DNA of 64,000 nucleotides, from NCBI GenBank assembly GCA_902779445.1, contig CACZBM010000004.1, positions 1 through 64,000 on the forward strand, written 5' to 3'. Source of the stretch: an uncultured Lachnospiraceae bacterium (lineage in GTDB: Bacteria; Bacillota; Clostridia; Lachnospirales; Lachnospiraceae). Of this stretch, positions 7,811 to 16,830 are shown piece after piece (positions within the stretch are counted from its first letter, which is position 1; each line of letters starts with the position of its first letter). The translations under genes were made by a program, and so were the position numbers. The notes beneath the pieces are model-generated. The model was not told where the DNA came from and made no database searches. It saw nothing but the letters and a program-made list of their open reading frames with translations.

Positions 7811-7830
7811 ATACAGACTATAGTCTGTAT
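7811..7830. promoter_or_regulatory. Perfect 20-bp palindrome, candidate operator
   Basis: The sequence ATACAGACTATAGTCTGTAT equals its own reverse complement. It contains TATAGT, which could serve as a -10 on either strand. The nearest downstream start is glnS, 173 nt away on the minus strand. The form suggests a dimeric repressor site (TetR, MarR or BlaI type), but the regulator is unknown. Confidence 0.5.
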
Positions 7831-7884
7831 AACCATTTCATTCTACACTAACTGTGCGCAAAAATCAAAAGGAGCCGGCTTTAA

Positions 7885-7998
7885 AGCCTTCCCCCCCTCT
7901 GGGGCAAAACGTGCCAGTGGCACGTTTTGAATGGCGTATAGCCGTGCTATGCACGGCTGCCATCGGTAAGGTGTCAGCGAAGCTGACGGATGAGGGCT
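7885..7998. repeat. Repeat family B, copy 1 (long form)
   Basis: Composite element with four parts in order: a CCTTCCCCC/GGGG stretch, an AACGTGCC-AGT-GGCACGTT hairpin, an AGCCGTGC-TAT-GCACGGCT hairpin and a GTCAGC-GAA-GCTGAC hairpin ending in GGATGAGGGCT. It abuts the stop of the gene at 7997. Confidence 0.85.
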
Positions 7999-8374
7999 AT
8001 TTCATCCCTTCTTCAGCCCACCAGGTATCCGGGGCTTTTTCCGGAGCCGCATGGGCAGGAGCATTCTTACCGAACACCATGTCTATTATGGTGCGGTCCC
8101 TAAGCTCTATCTCCTGAATTATGAGGTCATGGAGTCCCGCTGCAGGAGATTCCCCTGTGAGGTTGGCTTTCATCATCGCAGTACGTACCCTGTCTGCAAG
8201 ATATTCAGAAATATATCCTATCTCCATTGCTTTCATAAGAGTGAACTTTACGAATTCGGTCTTGTGCGTGATGGGATTCTCCACCGGTTCCTCGATCACA
8301 TTCTCTGTGAGATTCGGCTTATAATCCGCAATGTAAAACTCTTTCCACTGGTCAAAAGATTCCTTGTACCCCAT
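7997..8374 (-). CDS. Hypothetical protein of 125 residues
   Basis: No family is recognised. It is mostly helical by composition, with no signal peptide or membrane segment, and has an Ala/Pro-rich tail (APAHAAPEKAPDTWW). It lies 17 nt downstream of mtnA and is probably the last gene of the ohrR-EamA-mtnA unit. The TAG stop touches repeat B copy 1. It could be a lineage-specific cytosolic protein; a link to methionine salvage is only positional. Confidence 0.6.
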   Translation of the reverse strand: MGYKESFDQWKEFYIADYKPNLTENVIEEPVENPITHKTEFVKFTLMKAMEIGYISEYLADRVRTAMMKANLTGESPAAGLHDLIIQEIELRDRTIIDMVFGKNAPAHAAPEKAPDTWWAEEGMK

Positions 8375-8391
8375 AATACCTCCTGTTTTTA

Positions 8392-9492
8392 TCAGCTGAA
8401 CAGTTTCTTAAAACCTTCCTTATAGGAAGGACTTACAAGCCCTTTTTCCGTAATGATCCCTGTAATCAGCTCATGATCCGTCACATCAAAAGCGGGATTG
8501 AAAACATCTGCCCCGGGTGCACCCAAAGGTTTCTCATACCACATCTCGGTGACTTCCGATCCCTCTCTCATTTCGATGGGTATCCCCTCTCCGGTCTCTG
8601 TCTTCATATCTATTGTGGAGCTTGGAGCACATACGTAAAACGGAATATTGTAGTGCTTTGCAAGTATTGCTACCCCGCTTGTTCCTATCTTATTGGCGCT
8701 GTCTCCGTTTGCCGCCACTCTGTCACAGCCTACGAACACAATGTCTATCTTTCCTGACTTCATAAGGAGTGATGCCATATTGTCACACTGGATCGTGGTA
8801 TCTATCCCCGCTTCACTCAGTTCAAATGCCGTAAGCCTTCCTCCCTGAAGAAGAGGCCTTGTCTCATCACAGTATACATGCAGGTCATTCCCTTTCCACC
8901 CATGCTCCAGAGCAATATACATAGGAGCTGTTGCCGTACCGTATTTTGCGGTAGCAAGGGTTCCTGCATTACAGTGTGTAAGTATCCCCGGCGCTCTGCC
9001 TGTTTTTTCCCTGATATCTTCAAGGAGCCTGAATCCGGTCTCTCCGATATTCCTGCTAATATTTACGTCTTCTTCCCGGATATCTTCCGCTTCCCTGTAC
9101 AGGATCTCCTTTATTTCGGAAACAGCCTTATCTTTATTGGAAACGAGGCATCTCTCCATCCTGTCTAAAGCCCAGAAAAGATTTACGGCTGTGGGCCTGG
9201 ATGACGCGAGATAATCCTTTATCTCCATGAATTCCTTATAAAAAGGATCATAGTCTTCCTTTCCGATCCCGGCTGAAAGAACAGCCATGCCGTAGGCCGC
9301 TGTAACTCCGATAGCCGGTGCACCGCGCACCTTAAGTTTCTTTATGGCATCCCAGATCTCCTCCTTTGTATGAAGATCTATCCTTCTTATCTCCGAAGGA
9401 AGACAGGTCTGGTCTATTATATTTACTGCCTTTTTATCTGGTGAAAGCTTTACGGTTATTATCTTTTCAAAGAATTCTTCAGTTTTGTTCAA
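8392..9492 (-). CDS. mtnA: S-methyl-5-thioribose-1-phosphate isomerase
   Basis: About 366 residues. It converts methylthioribose-1-phosphate to methylthioribulose-1-phosphate in methionine salvage, or in related nucleoside disposal routes. Family marks are KVRGAPAIGV, the THCNAGTLAT motif with the catalytic Cys, and VGCDRVAANGDSANKIGT with the catalytic Asp. The TTG at 9492 is preferred because AGGAGG lies 6 nt upstream; a GTG at 9507 lies inside that site. The gene overlaps the end of the EamA gene by 14 nt. No other salvage gene is nearby, so the enzyme may act in a partial shunt. Confidence 0.93.
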   Translation of the reverse strand: MNKTEEFFEKIITVKLSPDKKAVNIIDQTCLPSEIRRIDLHTKEEIWDAIKKLKVRGAPAIGVTAAYGMAVLSAGIGKEDYDPFYKEFMEIKDYLASSRPTAVNLFWALDRMERCLVSNKDKAVSEIKEILYREAEDIREEDVNISRNIGETGFRLLEDIREKTGRAPGILTHCNAGTLATAKYGTATAPMYIALEHGWKGNDLHVYCDETRPLLQGGRLTAFELSEAGIDTTIQCDNMASLLMKSGKIDIVFVGCDRVAANGDSANKIGTSGVAILAKHYNIPFYVCAPSSTIDMKTETGEGIPIEMREGSEVTEMWYEKPLGAPGADVFNPAFDVTDHELITGIITEKGLVSPSYKEGFKKLFS

Positions 9493-10372
9493 TACTTTCC
9501 TCCTCACGGGCTTTTTTCATGGTATATCTCCATTTGAATACCGCAGTCCCGATAATGATGACATATCCCAGTAATGACCATAAGTCCGGTAGCTCTGCGA
9601 AAAGCAGCATTCCCCACAGGGAAGCAAAGAGAACCTGCGAATAGTCAAATACCGATATCTCTCTTGCAGGAGCGACCTGATATGCTTTCGTCACGGTAAA
9701 CTGCCCTCCTGCCGCTGCAAGCCCTGCTCCTACGAGGCAGGCTAACTGCGTCGGAGTCATGGGCACGAAGCTTTTTATCATTGGCGGGATCAGAGCCACT
9801 GTCATGAATACCGAGAAAAAGCAGACGATGACACCGCTTCTCTCCCCTTGTTTTCCAAGCTTCCGCACAAAGGTGTAGGCGGTTCCTGCGCAGAATCCGC
9901 CAAGAAGCCCTATAAGTGCCGGGAAGCTGCTGAGTCCCTCTGTTGGTTTTACCACAAAGGCAGCTCCTATAAATGCTATGAGAACTGCCAGCCATTCCAT
10001 CTTATCCGGTATCTCCGACAGTATGAATACTGACATGATTATCGCGAAAAACGGAGACATTTTATTCAGAATATTGGCATCGGCTATCCTCAGGTGGTCA
10101 ATAGCCCAGAAATTCGTGATGATCCCTGCTCCTCCGAATATGGCCCGCATTAAGAGTCCAGGAAGACTCCCCTTTTTGATCCTGAATTTCTCTTCGGATC
10201 TCATAAGGGCAATGACAGCTATCACCGCCGCAAACGCATTCCTGAAGAAGGCCTTTTCAACTGTTGGGAGATCCCCCGACAGTCTCACAAAGAGAGTCAT
10301 CAATGAAAAGAAAAAGGAATCTGTTATTATTAATAATGCACCCAGCACATGGGGATTGATCTTCTTATTCAT
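9479..10372 (-). CDS. EamA/DMT family permease
   Basis: 297 residues with about ten hydrophobic helices in two EamA repeats (5+5). Typical features are KAFFRNAFAAVIA in the first repeat and the helix after the loop APAREISVFDYSQVLFASLWG in the second. The family exports or imports small metabolites across the cytoplasmic membrane; the substrate cannot be read from sequence. It follows the OhrR-like regulator through a repeat B element and overlaps mtnA, so it may be regulated with them. Confidence 0.88.
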   Translation of the reverse strand: MNKKINPHVLGALLIITDSFFFSLMTLFVRLSGDLPTVEKAFFRNAFAAVIAVIALMRSEEKFRIKKGSLPGLLMRAIFGGAGIITNFWAIDHLRIADANILNKMSPFFAIIMSVFILSEIPDKMEWLAVLIAFIGAAFVVKPTEGLSSFPALIGLLGGFCAGTAYTFVRKLGKQGERSGVIVCFFSVFMTVALIPPMIKSFVPMTPTQLACLVGAGLAAAGGQFTVTKAYQVAPAREISVFDYSQVLFASLWGMLLFAELPDLWSLLGYVIIIGTAVFKWRYTMKKAREEESIEQN

Positions 10373-10380
10373 ATTTATTT

Positions 10381-10491
10381 AGCCTTCTCCCTCTGGGCAA
10401 AACGTGCCAGTGGCACGTTTTGAATGGCGTTTAGCCGTGCTAAGCACGGCTGCCATCGATTAGGTGTCAGCGGAGCTGACGGATGAGGGTT
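10381..10491. repeat. Repeat family B, copy 2 (long form), overlapping the end of the OhrR-like gene
   Basis: Same architecture as copy 1. Its terminal segment encodes the last nine residues (PSSVSSADT) and the stop of the gene at 10460-10930. Confidence 0.85.
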
Positions 10492-10930
10492 CCTCCACCA
10501 GATTGCCAAGGACTTTATATAGCAGATCATAAAGCGCAGCTGCATCTTTTTCGGGCAGGCAGACACACTTTCCCATTTCCTGTGGTACCTTAAGCGCTTT
10601 ATCCCTTAGAGCCTGTCCCTCGGGAGTTATCTTTATAGCCAGATTCCTCTCGTCGGTTTCCGATCTCTTTCTCTTAATATAACCCTTGGATTCCAGCTTT
10701 TTTAAGAGCGGAGTAAGAGTCCCGGAATCAAGATAGAGCTTTTTACCGAGATCTTTAAGATTAGTCTCTTTAGATTCCCAGAGTATCATCATCGTGATGT
10801 ACTGGGTATACGTCAGATCCAGCTCATCCAGAAAAGGCTTATACCTTCTCACTATTTCCTTTGCACAGGCGTACAGCGGAAAGCAGAGCTGGTTTTCGAT
10901 CCTTAAACAGTCATATTTTTTTTCAGACAT
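10460..10930 (-). CDS. OhrR-like MarR family redox-sensing repressor
   Basis: 156 residues with a winged-helix MarR fold. The N-terminal LRIENQLCFPLYACAKE contains the Cys aligned with the peroxide-sensing Cys of OhrR. The LYLDSGTLTPLLKKLESKGYI recognition helix and the KRKRSETDERNL wing are characteristic of OhrR. It should repress its target until an organic hydroperoxide oxidises the Cys. The ATG at 10930 is chosen because GGGAGGGG lies 5 nt upstream. No ohr peroxidase is adjacent; the following genes are EamA, mtnA and a hypothetical. The C-terminal tail is encoded by repeat B. Confidence 0.85.
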   Translation of the reverse strand: MSEKKYDCLRIENQLCFPLYACAKEIVRRYKPFLDELDLTYTQYITMMILWESKETNLKDLGKKLYLDSGTLTPLLKKLESKGYIKRKRSETDERNLAIKITPEGQALRDKALKVPQEMGKCVCLPEKDAAALYDLLYKVLGNLVEEPSSVSSADT

Positions 10931-10972
10931 TTTATCCCCTCCCATAAACGGATATATCTTTGCAGGCCGTAT

Positions 10973-10988
10973 AAGTTGCTCGCAATTT
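10973..10988. promoter_or_regulatory. Imperfect palindrome upstream of the OhrR-like gene, candidate operator
   Basis: AAGTTGC-TC-GCAATTT, with one arm mismatch, lies 43-58 nt upstream of the start at 10930. The position suits autoregulation by a MarR dimer. Confidence 0.35.
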
Positions 10989-11004
10989 AATTATATACCC
11001 GTTG

Positions 11005-11775
11005 TCAAGAAGTCCCTTTTTGCTTCACGAATACTTCACACCAGGAAGGAATAAAGCCGGCTCTTATTCCGGTGGAAAGCGAGTTTGAATGACTCTCACT
11101 GGTGCCATAGAAGGGAATGTGGCCAAGCGATATCACCTTCCGCTTCATCATATCCGTAAGGTAGGTGGCGAGGCCGTGACCTTCATACCCCGGAAGCACA
11201 TCTATCCCTATCTGCCATAGATCCCTGCAGTCTTCGGAAACACCCGACATGGCCACTATCTCGTCTCCTTTAGTGAGAAGAAGCCCTATCCTGTCAGGCT
11301 GGTTCTCTGAACCCGCCAGGGCATGGGGACAGGGATTATCCTCTTTTCCGTATTTCTTAAACCACTCGTCTATCTCTTTGTCATACAACCAGGTCTCCGT
11401 AAATGGAAGGTCTCCTTCGTATTCGCAATCCTCAGCCTTGCTGTCCGGAAGCATATAGACATGGGTATCACTTATCTCATAACCGTATTCGCAGAGCTTT
11501 TGATCCAGCTCCCGGAGATTATGGTATTTGCAGAACCACTCCGGTTTATAGTGGGAATACTTATCCTTCGCCCATTCGACAATGGAACTGTCCGCCATTA
11601 TATAAGAGTCTCCCCTGTATATTATGGCACGGAAAAATGAGGATATTCCATCTATCACCCTTGCACCCTTTATGTCTCGTCTCTCATTTATCATTATCCT
11701 GTATTCTTTTTCCATCTCCAGAGAACAGTTTGTATCAAGCCTGAACTGAGCGCGGACTGTTTCATCAATGTTCAT
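11005..11775 (-). CDS. GNAT family N-acetyltransferase
   Basis: 256 residues. The C-terminal half carries the GNAT core, with the acetyl-CoA loop in QIGIDVLPGYEGHGLATYLTD followed by the substrate-side strand IPFYGTSESHSNSLSTGIRAGF. The N-terminal half is family-specific and its target is unknown. It overlaps the 3' end of cbiJ by 11 nt and is the last gene of the signalling-cobalamin array. It could act in the same pathway or be a passenger. Confidence 0.85.
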   Translation of the reverse strand: MNIDETVRAQFRLDTNCSLEMEKEYRIMINERRDIKGARVIDGISSFFRAIIYRGDSYIMADSSIVEWAKDKYSHYKPEWFCKYHNLRELDQKLCEYGYEISDTHVYMLPDSKAEDCEYEGDLPFTETWLYDKEIDEWFKKYGKEDNPCPHALAGSENQPDRIGLLLTKGDEIVAMSGVSEDCRDLWQIGIDVLPGYEGHGLATYLTDMMKRKVISLGHIPFYGTSESHSNSLSTGIRAGFIPSWCEVFVKQKGTS

Positions 11776-12535
11776 TTATGATTTCAAGGATCTCTTCCTT
11801 TACTTCCTCCATATTGTATGTTTTATCAACGTTTATCTCATCCGGTCTTCTGATAACTATAAGCCGTACCCCAAGTGCTTCTGCCGCATCTGCCTTTTCC
11901 TTAAATCCTCCAGCATTACCGCTGTTCTTGGTAACGAGGTAACCTGCACCACTGTTTTTCAGATCTCTGATATTATCATCATACGAAAAAGGCCCCTTCT
12001 TAAAAATGCAGTTACGTATTCCCAGATCCCTTAATTTTCTCTCTGATTCTTTTACAGGTAGTACCCTTACCGTGAGTCTGTCCCTGTAACCCGGAATGAT
12101 ACTGTATTCACTTAGTTCCTTACTTCCTGTGGAAACAAAGATGTTTCCGTCGCAGGTCTTTAAGAATTCTGCTGCCTCCCTGATACTGTCGAATACTCTG
12201 TAATACTTTTCTTCATCCGTGGAAGTATCCTCCCTCATGAGCCTTATGTACCTGACTCCTGTTGAAGCAGCTGCACTTCTTATGTTCTCCGTTACATTTA
12301 CAGCGTAAGGGTGGGTCGCATCCACGCAGAGATCATAGTCCCGTATAAGGTTTTCCATTTCTTTTTCTTCGAGTCTTCCGGTCCTCACGGTGACATGTGG
12401 CATTTCATCCATCACTTCTTTACCGTAGTCTGTGGCAACAGACACCAGGGTCTCTATTTTCATTTCTGACAGAAACTCCGAAAGTTCCCGCCCTTCGCTG
12501 GTACCGGAGAAAACACAGATCTTTATAAGAGGCAT
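11765..12535 (-). CDS. cbiJ: Precorrin-6A/cobalt-precorrin-6A reductase
   Basis: 256 residues. It reduces the macrocycle of cobalt-precorrin-6A with a nicotinamide cofactor, a step of anaerobic cobalamin synthesis. It shows the N-terminal SGTSEGREL motif, VDATHPYAVNVT and a C-terminal TKNSGNAGGFKEKADAAEALG block typical of CbiJ/CobK. It overlaps cbiA upstream by 13 nt and the GNAT gene downstream by 11 nt. Confidence 0.93.
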   Translation of the reverse strand: MPLIKICVFSGTSEGRELSEFLSEMKIETLVSVATDYGKEVMDEMPHVTVRTGRLEEKEMENLIRDYDLCVDATHPYAVNVTENIRSAAASTGVRYIRLMREDTSTDEEKYYRVFDSIREAAEFLKTCDGNIFVSTGSKELSEYSIIPGYRDRLTVRVLPVKESERKLRDLGIRNCIFKKGPFSYDDNIRDLKNSGAGYLVTKNSGNAGGFKEKADAAEALGVRLIVIRRPDEINVDKTYNMEEVKEEILEIINEH

Positions 12536-13905
12536 GCAAACCTCCTTATAAATTCCGGATTTGAATAATAATAAATATGAGGGAATCCGCAGAGAGTATT
12601 TTTTATGAGATGTATCCCGCTAAAACTTTTTTCTCCGGTTTTATCCGAAGGTTTTGTTTCCCTCATTACATTTCCGTTATCACTGCTCTTCCAGTAATGG
12701 AATTCATGGGCTTTCAGTATCTCACCCTTTGAAAGATATGGATTATTTTCTTCCGGAGAAAGTGTCACATATCCGAAATGCTGGAGTTTATCCGTTTTAT
12801 AACATTTCATCCCCCTTAAGAACCCGGCCATATCATATTCTATGCCGTTCTCATCCTCCATTTTTTCATGAAGATACATGAACCCCCCGCATTCAGCGAG
12901 GCAGGGAAGCCCGTTACTCAAAGCCTTTCTTATGCTTTCACGCATTCCGGTGTTTTCGCTTAATTCCTTCGCATAATGCTCGGGATAGCCTCCACCCAAA
13001 ATGAGTCCCTTTGTATTCTCCGGCAGTGAGAGATCACTTATCGGACTAAAGTACTCTATATCGCAGCCAAGTTCCCTTAAAAGCCGTATATTATCTTCAT
13101 AATAAAATGAAAAAGCCCTGTCCCTTGCGACGGCCACCTTCTTATGTTCTTTTCCGCTGAAAACAGGGGTGATACCCTCAAGATCATCAGATGCTGTTTC
13201 GCTTATTTCCCCGGCATCACCGGCGATCTTTATTATCCTGTCCATATCGAGACACTTTTCTGCTGTGTCTCCAAGCTTTTCGATCTTATCATTCAGATCA
13301 TCAAGTTCATCCGGTGTCAGAAGGCCAAGATGGCGGCTCACGATCCCAAGGTCTTTATCATAGGGAAAGTAGCCGAGAGGAGTGATCCCGGTTTCCCGCT
13401 TTATAACAGGCGCAAGCCTTTCATACGTCTCTTTCCTTACGTTATTTAAGATCACGCCCTTGATATTGCTGTCGCTCCGTAAATCCAGCATTCCTTTTAA
13501 AACACCGTTAATAGTGTATGCCATTCCCTTTGCATTTATGCATAGTATCACAGGACATCCGAGTATCTTTGCAGTCTCGTATGTGCTCCCGTCTGTTCCT
13601 TCAAAGGAGCTTCCGTCATAGTAACCCATGACTCCTTCTATGACCGTGATATCCGGATCCTTACAGTTCCTTTTTAACAAAGCCCTCATAAGGTCATCAT
13701 TCTGGAAAAACCCGTCATAATTCCAGGACGGAGTATCAAGTACCTCCCTGTGAAACATGGGATCTATATAGTCTGGGCCGCATTTCCCCGCACCTGTTAA
13801 AAGGCCCCTGTTCTTAAGGGCCTTTAGGATAGCGCAGGTGATCGTGGTTTTTCCGCTGCCGCTCTGCGGGGCACTTATGAGTATGCGGCTTCCTTTATTC
13901 GTCAA
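12523..13905 (-). CDS. cbiA: Cobyrinate a,c-diamide synthase
   Basis: 460 residues. It amidates the a and c carboxylates of cobyrinate using ATP and glutamine. The N-terminal P-loop APQSGSGKTTITCAIL and the KCGPDYIDPMFH block belong to the synthetase domain. The C-terminal triad-type glutamine amidotransferase shows ILGGGYPE and the nucleophile Cys in LAECGGFMYLHE. It overlaps cbiET by 11 nt and cbiJ by 13 nt. Confidence 0.96.
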   Translation of the reverse strand: MTNKGSRILISAPQSGSGKTTITCAILKALKNRGLLTGAGKCGPDYIDPMFHREVLDTPSWNYDGFFQNDDLMRALLKRNCKDPDITVIEGVMGYYDGSSFEGTDGSTYETAKILGCPVILCINAKGMAYTINGVLKGMLDLRSDSNIKGVILNNVRKETYERLAPVIKRETGITPLGYFPYDKDLGIVSRHLGLLTPDELDDLNDKIEKLGDTAEKCLDMDRIIKIAGDAGEISETASDDLEGITPVFSGKEHKKVAVARDRAFSFYYEDNIRLLRELGCDIEYFSPISDLSLPENTKGLILGGGYPEHYAKELSENTGMRESIRKALSNGLPCLAECGGFMYLHEKMEDENGIEYDMAGFLRGMKCYKTDKLQHFGYVTLSPEENNPYLSKGEILKAHEFHYWKSSDNGNVMRETKPSDKTGEKSFSGIHLIKNTLCGFPHIYYYSNPEFIRRFACLL

Positions 13906-15130
13906 TTTCTTTTCTGTCCTCCGGCCCGATCGCTATCACATAGACCGGGTTATTGGCAGCCATCAGCTTATTTCCGGATACTTCCCGGAGTTTTGAAATA
14001 TTTATAAGACTGATATCGCTTCTCCAGTTCCTCTCATTCATGAGGCTTAAGAGTTCTGAAAGACTGTCCAGGGAAATAAGGTTTATCACTATCCTTACAT
14101 CCGGGTTCTTTTCAATGCTCTTGTCGATTATCTCTTTCATATTCCCGCTGCTCCCGCCTATAAATACGTGGGTGGGAGAAGGCAGCTTTTCAAGGCCTCT
14201 GGGAGCGGTGTCATTTATTATCCTTATATTGTCGGCTGCGAACTTCCGCTTGTTTTTCTGGATAAGGTCTACGGCATCACTCTTTTTTTCTACAGCGTAT
14301 ACTTCACCATCCAGTAATTTGAGTGAAGCTTCTATAGATATACTTCCGGTTCCCGCGCCGATATCATAAAGTACAGAATCCGTAGAAAGCTTTAACTTGG
14401 AAATACTTATGGTCCTGACTTCCCCCTTCGTCATGGGGACTTCACCTCTTATAAGATCCGCATCATTAAGGGAATGAAGGGACTCATCTTCAGCATCCTC
14501 ATTAAGGAATAACGCAACCGAAAGCTTGTCTACTTCCCTCTCTTCCGTTATGAGTTTTACCGGATCCGTAAGGAGGATACTTTCATCGGGATAAGAGAGC
14601 TTTTCTCCTATTATTATCTTCACATTATCCATGTTGTAGTAGTGAAGCCTCTCAGCGATCTCTTTTATCTCGCTGCCATTCCCTGTGAGGGCAAATACCT
14701 TTGGGTACCTTTTTACATAGCCTATTATATTCGCCTGTCTTCCGTGAAGACTCACAAACTTTGTGTTTTCCCAGGACATATGCAGGTTTTCCAGGAAATA
14801 CTGCATGGAAGAGATCCCGGGTATCACATCGATATCTGCGCCCTTAAAGGCTTCGTCGCTGTCAAGGAGTTTAAAAAGCTTTTTCGCGCTGCTGAAAAAA
14901 CCGGGGTCCCCGGATAACATCACCGCTACAGAACTGCCTATTCCCGTGTCCTTAAGCTTTGACACGATCTCCTCTGCTTTATAAAGGGTATATACCTTCT
15001 TCCCCTCTCCCCAGAGCGCAGTCATTCTCTCAGCACCTATAAGTACATCTGCCTTTTTTATTATGTTTTCAGCTTCTGTTGTGAGAAGGTTACGGTTTCC
15101 GGGGCCCGTTCCTATAAGAGTGATCTTCAT
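13895..15130 (-). CDS. cbiET: CbiE-CbiT fusion, precorrin-6Y/-7 C5,C15-methyltransferase (decarboxylating)
   Basis: 411 residues. The N-terminal half (about 1-205) is a tetrapyrrole methylase with LIGTGPGNRNLLTTEA and MLSGDPGFFSSA. The C-terminal half (about 215-411) is a Rossmann SAM methyltransferase with YDIGAGTGSISIEAS, HVFIGGSSGN and MTKGEVRTISISKL. The fusion corresponds to CobL of the aerobic pathway. Next to cbiD and cbiG it belongs to the anaerobic route. It is 1 nt from the cbiD stop. Confidence 0.95.
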   Translation of the reverse strand: MKITLIGTGPGNRNLLTTEAENIIKKADVLIGAERMTALWGEGKKVYTLYKAEEIVSKLKDTGIGSSVAVMLSGDPGFFSSAKKLFKLLDSDEAFKGADIDVIPGISSMQYFLENLHMSWENTKFVSLHGRQANIIGYVKRYPKVFALTGNGSEIKEIAERLHYYNMDNVKIIIGEKLSYPDESILLTDPVKLITEEREVDKLSVALFLNEDAEDESLHSLNDADLIRGEVPMTKGEVRTISISKLKLSTDSVLYDIGAGTGSISIEASLKLLDGEVYAVEKKSDAVDLIQKNKRKFAADNIRIINDTAPRGLEKLPSPTHVFIGGSSGNMKEIIDKSIEKNPDVRIVINLISLDSLSELLSLMNERNWRSDISLINISKLREVSGNKLMAANNPVYVIAIGPEDRKEIDE

Positions 15131-15131
15131 A

Positions 15132-16190
15132 TTAATCTCCTAATTCATCCGAGAAAATAAGTATTTCTGTCTTCAGGTCTTCCGGATCGTAGAGTCTCTT
15201 ATTCACATAGAACAGAGCTTTTTCTTTGATCCTTTTCATCACACCCTCAAGTATCCCCTTATCTTTAAGTATCCTTACAGCTTCATCCACATTGATGCAT
15301 TTCAGGATATCCCTTACCGCACTTATGTCGTCTGTTTCCTCTGCCGCATTGGATGCCAATATCTCCATCCTGCAGTCCGCATTATGGCTGTGGGTATTCA
15401 TTATCCCACCGGCGAGCTTCACAAATTTACCAAGATGTCCTATAAGGATAATATGCTTAAAGCCCGATTCATAGGCGTAGTCCAGAGCCTCACCCACATA
15501 GTTCGAGCAGAGGACCGCTTCCGCCGGGTCGGCATCATAATTCTTTTTTATATAATCGAGACCGTAATTCCCGGGGGTTAGAATGAGTTTTTCTTGACTT
15601 GCGGCCTTCCGTACATCTATTTCCAGCTTTATCGTATCTATGATGGCTTTCTCACTCATGGGCTTCACTATCCCGCTGCTTCCGAGGATAGATATTCCTC
15701 CCTCTATCCCGAGCCTCGGGTTAAAGGTCTTTTTAGCGATCTCTGCTCCTCCGGGAGCGCTGATAATTATCTTTATACCGCCTTCATAGTCATAGATATC
15801 CTTAACATATTCAGCTTCACTCCTTATCATCTGAAGGGGCACTTTATTGATAGCCGCCTCTCCCACTTTCTGATAGAGTCCGGGCTTAGTGACACGGCCT
15901 ATTCCTTCGCCGCCGTCTATTACTATTTCCGGCTCATCTGTAAGAGTAACGCTTGAAAAGATAAGTATTCCATTAGTCACATCGGGATCGTCACCCGAAT
16001 CCTTTTTTACTGCGCAGGATGCCTCTCTTTCAGAAAAAAAAGCTTCAAAGATCTCCGTTTCCACCTTTTCTCCTGAAGGTGTGACAACGCTCTCTTTACA
16101 GACTGCCTCTCCGTTAAAGAGCATTCTTAATGCGGCCTTGGTGGCAATGGCAGCGCATGTTCCTGTTGTAAAGCCGTTTCTAAGCTTCAT
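15132..16190 (-). CDS. cbiD: Cobalt-precorrin-5B C1-methyltransferase
   Basis: 352 residues. It adds the C1 methyl group in the anaerobic pathway and is diagnostic for it. The N-terminus KLRNGFTTGTCAAIATKAA is the CbiD signature. SAPGGAEIAKKTFNPRLGIEGGISILG and the late HIILIGHLGKFVKLAGGIMNTHS (quoted in part) are also typical. The start overlaps the cbiC stop by 4 nt. Confidence 0.96.
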   Translation of the reverse strand: MKLRNGFTTGTCAAIATKAALRMLFNGEAVCKESVVTPSGEKVETEIFEAFFSEREASCAVKKDSGDDPDVTNGILIFSSVTLTDEPEIVIDGGEGIGRVTKPGLYQKVGEAAINKVPLQMIRSEAEYVKDIYDYEGGIKIIISAPGGAEIAKKTFNPRLGIEGGISILGSSGIVKPMSEKAIIDTIKLEIDVRKAASQEKLILTPGNYGLDYIKKNYDADPAEAVLCSNYVGEALDYAYESGFKHIILIGHLGKFVKLAGGIMNTHSHNADCRMEILASNAAEETDDISAVRDILKCINVDEAVRILKDKGILEGVMKRIKEKALFYVNKRLYDPEDLKTEILIFSDELGD

Positions 16191-16816
16191 TCCCTTCTGT
16201 ACCTTCTGTATAATAAAGCATTGCTGATAGCAGCGGCGATATTGCTCCCGCCTTTATTCCCCCTGGCTACTATACAGGGTATGCCGCTTTCAATGATGAT
16301 CTCTTTAGCTTCAACTACGTTTACGAATCCCACCGGCACGCCTATTATAAGCGCAGGTGAAAGCCTGCCTTCTTTATAAAGCTCATTGATATTGAGAAGA
16401 GCTGTGGGGGCATTGCCTATTGCAAATATTACCCTGCCCTTTATCTCACAGGCTCTTTCCATGCTGACCATGGCTCTTGTGATGCCCCGTTTCTTTGCTT
16501 CCTCTGCCACATCAGGGTCGGACATGAAGCATACCGCCTTACAGTTTAAGGCTTTTAAGGCCGGCTTACTGATCCCTGAAAGAGCCATAGCTGTATCGGT
16601 AATGATGGTCGCGTTGTTATCCAGAGCTTCCAGTCCTTTTTCCACTGCCCCTTCGGAGAAATAGAGATTATCGGCATAATCAAAATCCGCCGAAGTGTGT
16701 ATAGCCCTCTTTATGATATCTTCCTTATCTTTATCAAGAGTCTTTTCATTAAGGCGTTCTGTGATGATCTCAAAACTCTTTTTTTCTATTTCCATAGGAT
16801 TTAATATAAGTTCCAT
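16187..16816 (-). CDS. cbiC: Cobalt-precorrin-8 methylmutase
   Basis: 209 residues. It moves the C11 methyl group to C12 to give cobyrinate. The catalytic His lies in RAIHTSADFDYADNL; IITDTAMALSGISKPAL and GVPVGFVNVVEAKE are conserved. It is coupled to cbiD (ATGA overlap) and lies 14 nt after cbiG. Confidence 0.95.
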   Translation of the reverse strand: MELILNPMEIEKKSFEIITERLNEKTLDKDKEDIIKRAIHTSADFDYADNLYFSEGAVEKGLEALDNNATIITDTAMALSGISKPALKALNCKAVCFMSDPDVAEEAKKRGITRAMVSMERACEIKGRVIFAIGNAPTALLNINELYKEGRLSPALIIGVPVGFVNVVEAKEIIIESGIPCIVARGNKGGSNIAAAISNALLYRRYRRE

Positions 16817-16830
16817 TTTATTCTCTTTCC

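Noticed and set aside
12654-15000. Several plus-strand frames of 60-138 codons across the cbi operon
   Set aside because: All are antisense to well-recognised cbi genes and lack ribosome-binding sites.
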